Made by a program: the position numbers and the translations under genes. DNA of 64,000 bases from DASRRB01 sp036732755 (GTDB lineage: Bacteria > Planctomycetota > B15-G4 > SIAN01). The notes under the pieces are model-generated. The model did not search any database. It was not told the DNA's origin and worked only from the letters and a program-made list of their open reading frames with translations. Position 1 is the stretch's first letter. Every line of letters starts with the position of its first letter. The stretch is from the NCBI GenBank assembly GCA_036732755.1, contig DAINBU010000006.1, positions 1 through 64,000 of the forward strand. The letters are read 5' to 3'. This document shows positions 59,677 through 64,000 of this stretch, one piece after another.

Positions 59677-61713
59677 TCAGCGCTTCGGCGGGCCGCGGAA
59701 CTCCGCGCGCGGCGCGAACGGCTCGATGCCGAGCGCGGCGTCGATCTCGTCGGGGTAGTAGACGACGCCGCCCTGCAGGACGAGGCGTCCCTTGCGGATC
59801 GCGCGGATGTCGGCCGTCGGGTCGCCGTCGACGAGGTAGAGGTCGGCGAGGCGGCCCGGCGCGATCGTGCCGAGGCGGTCGGAAGGGCCGAGGAAGCGCG
59901 CGCCGCCGAGCGTCGCCGCCGTGAGCACGGCGGGCGCGGGGATCCCCGCCTTCACCCAGCACTCGAGCTCCGAGTGGAGCACGAGGCCGGCGACGTCGTC
60001 GGTCCCGGGCACGAGCGGGACGCCGGCCGCGTGCAGCAGCGCGAGCGTCTCTTCGAGCTTGCGCCAGCTCGCTTCGTAGGCGGCGTACTGCTCCGGCTTC
60101 ACGTCGAGCGCGGCCGAACGCCGCCCGCGCCGGAGCGCCGCCGGCGCGTGGTCGATCCAGCCCTCGTCGGCGAAGCTCGCCCGGCCGGGGCGCGACAGCA
60201 GCAGCGCGGCGAACACTGCCATGGTCGGGTCGAGCGTGGTGCGCCGCTCCTTCATCAGGTCGACCATGCGTTTCACGGGCGCGCAGCCGAGGTCGAGCCG
60301 CCCCATGCGCTCGCCCAGCGCCGTGAAGCGGAACGGCGTGCGCGTGTCCTCCTTCAGCGGGTCGATGATGAAGCTCAGCATGAGCTGGTTGACGTGGTTG
60401 ATCTCGTCGTAGCCGTCGCGCACGGCGCGCTCCGACGACATGAAGGCCGGCACGTGGCCCGACACGTGCAGCCCGAGGCGGTGCGCCTCGGCCGCGATCG
60501 GCTTCACGAACTCCGGGTCCATCGAGTTGTAGATCTTCACGCCCCAGAAGCCGTGCTCCGCGTACCAGCGCACCTTCGCGAGCGCCTCGTCGAGCGTCGC
60601 GACCACGAAGCCGGTGTGCGCCGAGTAGGGTGACTTCCCCTCGAGGAAGCCGCTGTTCTTCGTGCGCGGCCCGACGATCTCGCCGGTCGCGATGCGCCGC
60701 TCGAGCTCGAGCAGCGCGTCGTTGTCGTTGCCCGGATCACGAACGAAGGTGACACCACACGCCATGTGCTGCAGCCCGTCCCAGTCGCCGAGGTGCGCGT
60801 GCGAGTCGAAGAGGCCGGGCAGCAGCGTGCCGCCGCCGCCGTCGGCGACGAGCGCGTCGGCCGGCGGCGGATCGGAATTGACGACGACGATCGCGTCGCG
60901 GAAGACGCCGACGTTGGTCGCATCGCCGAGCCGGCCGCTCGCGGAATCGAAGACGCGGACGTTGGTGATCCAGAGCGGCGCGTCGAAGCGGTGGGCGAGC
61001 TGCGCGGAGAGCTTGCGCAGGAGGCCGGTCGAGAGCTCGCCCGCGAGCGCCGAGAGCGCGGCGAACTCCTGCTGGTGGCGCTCTTCGACGAAGACGCGGC
61101 CGGGCGCGATCGAGGCGACCAGGCGGTCGCCGCGCGCGAGCAGGAGTTCGGGCGCGAGCCCGATCCCCCACAACGCGAAGGCGGTGACCGTCTCCTTTTC
61201 GGCTCCCGCGCCGATCTCGACGTCGCGCAGCTTCTCGAGCCGCAGCGTCCCGGCGGGGAGCGTCGCGCAGCGCAGGTCGGGGCACTTCAGGAGGACGCGC
61301 AGGTCGAGCTCGAGCGACCACGGCGAGCCGTCGGCCGCGAGGTAGAGCGCCGAACCGGCGTCGGCCTCGCCGCGATCGTTGAGGGAGCTCCAGCGCGCCT
61401 TCCCGTCCGCGACGACGAAGCGCTCCTGCACCGGCGCGCCGACCGGCCCCTTCCCCTCGATCTCCCACTTCGTCGGACGGCCGTCGGCGCCGAGCTCGAC
61501 GTGCTCCTTCACCTTCGGGCCGCGGCCGTTGTCGTCGACGCGCCAGTCGCAGTCGACGACCGCGCCGTCGGGCGTCGCCGCTTCGGTGACCTCGAGGCGG
61601 CCGATCGGGCCGGAGCTCGAGAGGAGGACGTACTTCGCGGTCGGGGCGGGAGCCGGAGCCGGAGAGACCCGCTCCGAGCCGACCGCCACGAGGGCCAACA
61701 CGACGCCGAACAT
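59677..61713 (-). CDS. Secreted amidohydrolase-family protein
   Basis: A 678-aa protein. MFGVVLALVAVGSERVSPAPAP is a short signal peptide. An N-terminal ~270-residue beta-rich domain of unknown role comes first. The amidohydrolase TIM barrel then begins at WITNVRVFDSASG, with GGTLLPGLFDSHAHLGDWDG supplying the HxH metal site, VSGHVPAF and EINHVNQ further metal or catalytic His, PLVPGTDD the final Asp, and the C-terminal GTIAPGRLADLYLVDGDPTADIRAIRKGRLVLQGG. This matches imidazolonepropionase/prolidase-like secreted amidohydrolases that cleave cyclic amides or dipeptides; the substrate is unknown. GGAG lies upstream of ATG 61713. Confidence 0.85.
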   Translation of the reverse strand: MFGVVLALVAVGSERVSPAPAPAPTAKYVLLSSSGPIGRLEVTEAATPDGAVVDCDWRVDDNGRGPKVKEHVELGADGRPTKWEIEGKGPVGAPVQERFVVADGKARWSSLNDRGEADAGSALYLAADGSPWSLELDLRVLLKCPDLRCATLPAGTLRLEKLRDVEIGAGAEKETVTAFALWGIGLAPELLLARGDRLVASIAPGRVFVEERHQQEFAALSALAGELSTGLLRKLSAQLAHRFDAPLWITNVRVFDSASGRLGDATNVGVFRDAIVVVNSDPPPADALVADGGGGTLLPGLFDSHAHLGDWDGLQHMACGVTFVRDPGNDNDALLELERRIATGEIVGPRTKNSGFLEGKSPYSAHTGFVVATLDEALAKVRWYAEHGFWGVKIYNSMDPEFVKPIAAEAHRLGLHVSGHVPAFMSSERAVRDGYDEINHVNQLMLSFIIDPLKEDTRTPFRFTALGERMGRLDLGCAPVKRMVDLMKERRTTLDPTMAVFAALLLSRPGRASFADEGWIDHAPAALRRGRRSAALDVKPEQYAAYEASWRKLEETLALLHAAGVPLVPGTDDVAGLVLHSELECWVKAGIPAPAVLTAATLGGARFLGPSDRLGTIAPGRLADLYLVDGDPTADIRAIRKGRLVLQGGVVYYPDEIDAALGIEPFAPRAEFRGPPKR

Positions 61714-62047
61714 CGGAGTCTCCACGCAGCGGGGCGAGGCGGAGACTCTAGCGGGCGCGACGACGCTCAGCGCGCCGTCGGCGCAGCGCTCTCCTCGTCC
61801 GCCGACAGGGCGCGCGTGAGGACGCGGCAGTTCGACCACGCGAGCACCGACCCGAACATCCCCGCGAGCCAACCGTGCCGTCGCCGGGTGACGAGCTGCA
61901 GGCGTCCGGCTTCGCACGTCCTGCAGATCAGTTCATCGTGGGCGGAATCCTCGAAAGTCCGCGAACCCCGCTGCGACCGCGCACCAGACGGACTCGAGTG
62001 CGAGAGTCGACGCGCGGTCCGCTTCCTGATCGCGGCGCGGGACTGCT
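61714..62047. other. 334-bp intergenic region with no confident gene
   Basis: Apart from the possible gene fragment at 61767-61931, nothing is supported here: no repeat, terminator or known RNA motif was seen. The promoter of the amidohydrolase gene should lie near its left end. Confidence 0.5.
61767..61931 (-). pseudogene. Possible small zinc-ribbon-like protein or gene fragment
   Basis: The minus strand encodes about 54 residues with GC-rich third positions like real genes here: ICRTCEAGRLQLVTRRRHGWLAG, then MFGSVLAWSNCRVLTRALSADEE and a stop. CxxC and another Cys suggest a zinc-ribbon remnant. There is no ATG or GTG at a suitable place (only a CTG near 61931), and codon use upstream no longer looks coding, so it is probably a truncated gene. 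Confidence 0.3.
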
Positions 62048-62461
62048 TCAAGACGCCGACTGTTCGATGCTGGGTGGAGGGATCAAGTTGACGTCGATGT
62101 CGCGCTCGAACCTCTCGAGGGTTCCGTTGGAGCGCAGCACCTCCGTGATGGCGTCCAGGCGATTCATCGCCCTCCATGCCACCCAGTAACCGACCAGCCC
62201 GTATCCCGCGACAAGGGATCCGAGCAAGATCCACCAAGACGCGGTTTCATGCGCTGTCGCAAACGACATCGCGACGAAGATCCCGACGGGCACGAGGTTG
62301 AAGATCTGATTCCTCAATCCGTTCGACGACCAATCCTGCTGCGCGACCTTGACCACGCTCATCCGACGCTTCGTCTCGCGGAGGATTCGCGTCGCCTGCC
62401 ACTTCGGCAAGTCGCTTCCAGGTTGCATGGAACTCTCCACGACGGGCGGCTGCGATTTCAT
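62048..62461 (-). CDS. Small two-helix membrane protein
   Basis: A 137-aa protein. A polar N-terminus is followed by NQIFNLVPVGIFVAMSFATAHETASWWILLGSLVAGYGLVGYWVAW, two close transmembrane helices, and a C-terminal amphipathic tail (RLDAITEVLRSNGTLERFERDI). No family was recognised. Its ATG overlaps the stop of the preceding small membrane protein (ATGA), so it is the last gene of a coupled four-gene set. Confidence 0.55.
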   Translation of the reverse strand: MKSQPPVVESSMQPGSDLPKWQATRILRETKRRMSVVKVAQQDWSSNGLRNQIFNLVPVGIFVAMSFATAHETASWWILLGSLVAGYGLVGYWVAWRAMNRLDAITEVLRSNGTLERFERDIDVNLIPPPSIEQSAS

Positions 62462-62721
62462 CCAGTGACTGCCAGTTTCTCGGCCGCCGGCGGCGACCGC
62501 CAGTGCGTCGCGCAAAACCTCTCCATCGCTCGGACGCGTCGGTCGACCCGCCATTCCGAAACGGCCAGGACGAGGAGTCCGATCGGCATCGAAACGCCGA
62601 GCAGGATCGCCATCCCCGTCCCGATCCCGGCCTTGGTCGCGATTCGAATGAATACGAACCGTGCTACAGCCGTCGTCACGAACGACGTGACAGGCACGAC
62701 GAGCGCGTGATCCCAGTTCAT
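62458..62721 (-). CDS. Small membrane protein
   Basis: An 87-aa protein. A first amphipathic or membrane segment (ALVVPVTSFVTTAVARFVFIRIA) is followed by a second hydrophobic helix (GTGMAILLGVSMPIGLLVLAVSEW), then a basic tail. It has the same general build as the next gene (two helices then a helical tail), suggesting related or interacting subunits. No family was recognised. It overlaps the next gene by 4 bp and follows the previous one by 38 bp. Confidence 0.5.
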   Translation of the reverse strand: MNWDHALVVPVTSFVTTAVARFVFIRIATKAGIGTGMAILLGVSMPIGLLVLAVSEWRVDRRVRAMERFCATHWRSPPAAEKLAVTG

Positions 62722-62759
62722 GATTGCATCTCTCGCTTCACGCGCGCGCGCATCGGGAT

Positions 62760-63371
62760 TCAATCGTCGACGGACCAGACTGGCTGCTCCGACGAGCGAT
62801 GCAGCACGAAGCCGTCCGACATGTAGTCGCCGACCGACAAGGACCAGTGGCGTCCATCGTCGCGCGATTCGTAGTCCCAGCCGCCGAACCGATTCCATGC
62901 CGGATGGACGCCGGCGTCCTCGAGCCGGGCCGGGTACGCGTCCTTGACGGCGCGATGACTCTCCAGCGCGGCGACGATCCGATCCCCCTCTTTCCGAAGA
63001 TCCTGGTGCGACGTCCCGAACTGCATGTACACCGCGACAAGCGCGAGAACCGTCGCCGACGCACCGATGCAGACCCGACGCCAACGCGGTGTTCCGAGTC
63101 CGGTCTTCGCGAGCGATGCAGCGAGACCGACCACGAGCCCTCCCGTGACCCAGACCAGAGTCCTCACCCGGTCCTGCGCGACGAGCACGTCGGCGCCGAC
63201 GATCCCCGCGAGCGCGAGGAGGACGAACGCCCAACTTCCGATGGATGACCTCGAACGTGATCTTGTCCCGATCGGCAGGTCACTTGGCAGATTCACCCCT
63301 TCATGCTTCAGCACTCGCACGACGGGGACCTCGCGATCAGCGTGCGGATCGCCGCGCGGCGAATCCTTCAT
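62760..63371 (-). CDS. Three-helix membrane protein with pseudopilin-like C-terminal domain
   Basis: A 203-aa protein. Three transmembrane helices (GSWAFVLLALAGIVGADVLV; LVWVTGGLVVGLAASLA; CIGASATVLALVAVYMQF) are followed by GDRIVAALESHRAVKDAYPARLEDAGV...FGGWDYESRDDGRHWSLSVGDY. The C-terminal part resembles the 'ri..Al..Y....g.YP..L.dL......fgg..Y......g.y.L' pattern of GspG-type pseudopilins, here on a membrane anchor without a prepilin signal. Its ATG overlaps the stop of the upstream carboxypeptidase-regulatory gene (ATGA). Confidence 0.5.
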   Translation of the reverse strand: MKDSPRGDPHADREVPVVRVLKHEGVNLPSDLPIGTRSRSRSSIGSWAFVLLALAGIVGADVLVAQDRVRTLVWVTGGLVVGLAASLAKTGLGTPRWRRVCIGASATVLALVAVYMQFGTSHQDLRKEGDRIVAALESHRAVKDAYPARLEDAGVHPAWNRFGGWDYESRDDGRHWSLSVGDYMSDGFVLHRSSEQPVWSVDD

Positions 63372-64000
63372 CTCGGCCGCGATTCCAGAGGCTCGAGGAC
63401 GACGTCGATCTTGTCCGATGCGGGAGCGTCGAAGTCGACACGACGCTCGTGGAAGCCGGTTCGAGACGCGATCGCCGTGTAGCGTCCCGGGCACAGCGTC
63501 GCCGTGAATTCGTCGATCGCGTCCGAGTCGGGCCGCCACGCTCTCCAGAGATTCTCGACGGGGATCCCGTCGTGATCGAGAATCTGGAAGTGGAGCGCCG
63601 GCCTGCCCTCGGCGAGCGGCGGCGCGACGTGGAATCGGGCCGGGACCCCAACCGCGCAGCGTGCCTCGATGTCCGGGAACGATTCGGCCGCGACGAAGCG
63701 CACGACGCCGGGCGCCTCGTCCGGGAAGCCTGACACGACGAAGACGTGTTCGCCCTTCGCCAGCGCGTCGAATTCGAATTCGCCGTCGGGATTCGAGACG
63801 ACGTCGTGGACGTGCGTCGCGATGAGCCCCTGGGTCGTCACTCGATACGCGGCGATCGGCGCCTTGCCGAACGGGCTCCCGTCCGCGTGCCGCGCGACTC
63901 CATGGACCCCGCCGCGGGCGCGCGGGATCTCGAGCGTCAGCGGCTCCGATCCGGGCAGCTGCGAGGTATCGACCGGGAAGATGCTGACGGCGTGGCCGCT
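63368..64000 (-). CDS. Carboxypeptidase-regulatory-like domain protein, C-terminal part (5' end beyond window)
   Basis: The frame is open to the right edge; 210 residues are visible. It aligns along its length with the C-terminus of the sigma-factor fusion at 17798-20536: GVARHADGSPFGKAPIAAYR versus GVARHADGRPLARAALSVYR, then GEFEFDALAKGEHVFVVSG versus GEFEIAGLAKGEHFVVVSG, then EAPGVVRFVAAESFPDIE versus EAPVVTRFVASDQVTDVE. Both have carboxypeptidase-regulatory-like beta-sandwich repeats. The N-terminus, which in the paralogue carries the sigma domain, lies outside the window. Its stop overlaps the start of the three-helix membrane protein gene. Confidence 0.75.
   Translation of the reverse strand, partial: SGHAVSIFPVDTSQLPGSEPLTLEIPRARGGVHGVARHADGSPFGKAPIAAYRVTTQGLIATHVHDVVSNPDGEFEFDALAKGEHVFVVSGFPDEAPGVVRFVAAESFPDIEARCAVGVPARFHVAPPLAEGRPALHFQILDHDGIPVENLWRAWRPDSDAIDEFTATLCPGRYTAIASRTGFHERRVDFDAPASDKIDVVLEPLESRPR

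Noticed and set aside
1..64000. CRISPR arrays, tRNA or rRNA genes, insertion sequences
   Set aside because: No regularly spaced repeats, no tRNA or rRNA-like segments and no transposase genes were seen; a covariance search was not possible.

Overview
This 64-kb window is very GC-rich and densely coded. TonB-dependent receptor, lipoprotein, outer-membrane barrel and type IV minor-pilin genes point to a Gram-negative (diderm) bacterium. Sigma factors paired with or fused to large extra domains, a Ser/Thr kinase-TPR protein behind an ECF sigma factor, sulfatase-like/TPR hydrolases and carboxypeptidase-regulatory repeats resemble Planctomycetota or a nearby deep lineage. That placement is an inference from gene content; no rRNA, tRNA or CRISPR array was seen. 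A run of Ns at 26676-26687 marks a scaffold gap in a draft assembly.

Layout. 1-5.1 kb: the 3' end of a TonB-dependent receptor and two divergent polytopic GT-C-like membrane proteins. 5.1-8.6 kb: two lipoproteins, one with five Calx-beta-like repeats and a beta-propeller. 8.7-11 kb: a PilV/PilW/PilX-like minor-pilin operon. 11-13.6 kb: an intact beta-carbonic anhydrase, a stray C-terminal fragment of another, a secreted propeller-like protein and a DUF4177 protein. 13.7-17.8 kb: a heavy-metal-associated lipoprotein with an in-frame UGA followed by a SECIS-like hairpin (probable selenoprotein), a radical SAM enzyme and a sulfatase-like TPR protein. 17.8-26.7 kb, all on the minus strand: M64 peptidase, ECF sigma factor, anti-sigma fused to a gingipain-like domain, HExxH peptidase, and a membrane-anchored sigma factor fused to carboxypeptidase-regulatory domains. 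26.8-34.7 kb: a beta-helix protein, propeller and regulator genes, a DUF899/DUF2182 pair, and a CBS-pair protein.

34.8-51.1 kb is the most unusual part: a class I lanthipeptide-like (RiPP) locus. It has a full-length LanB dehydratase, a LanC-like cyclase with the zinc ligands, and three small precursor peptides sharing a KLEERIAP...GGKG leader and Cys/Ser/Thr-rich C-termini. It also has a TrxR-like FAD enzyme, a VAO-type FAD oxidase, an aldo/keto reductase-like protein, an ECF sigma factor with a Ser/Thr kinase-TPR protein, and a PqqD-like/M50 peptidase/HlyD fusion that could recognise, cut and export the product. Two precursors lie on a 353-bp tandem duplication that also carries the 5' end of lanC.

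51.1-58.2 kb encodes a probable extracellular electron-transfer conduit: a decaheme OmcA/MtrC-like lipoprotein, a 13-heme lipoprotein, an outer-membrane barrel and a divergent NapC/NirT-type six-heme inner-membrane cytochrome. 58.2-64 kb holds a lipoprotein, a VOC-fold protein, a secreted amidohydrolase and an operon of small membrane proteins behind a second carboxypeptidase-regulatory protein that runs off the right edge and is paralogous to the sigma fusion at 17.8 kb.
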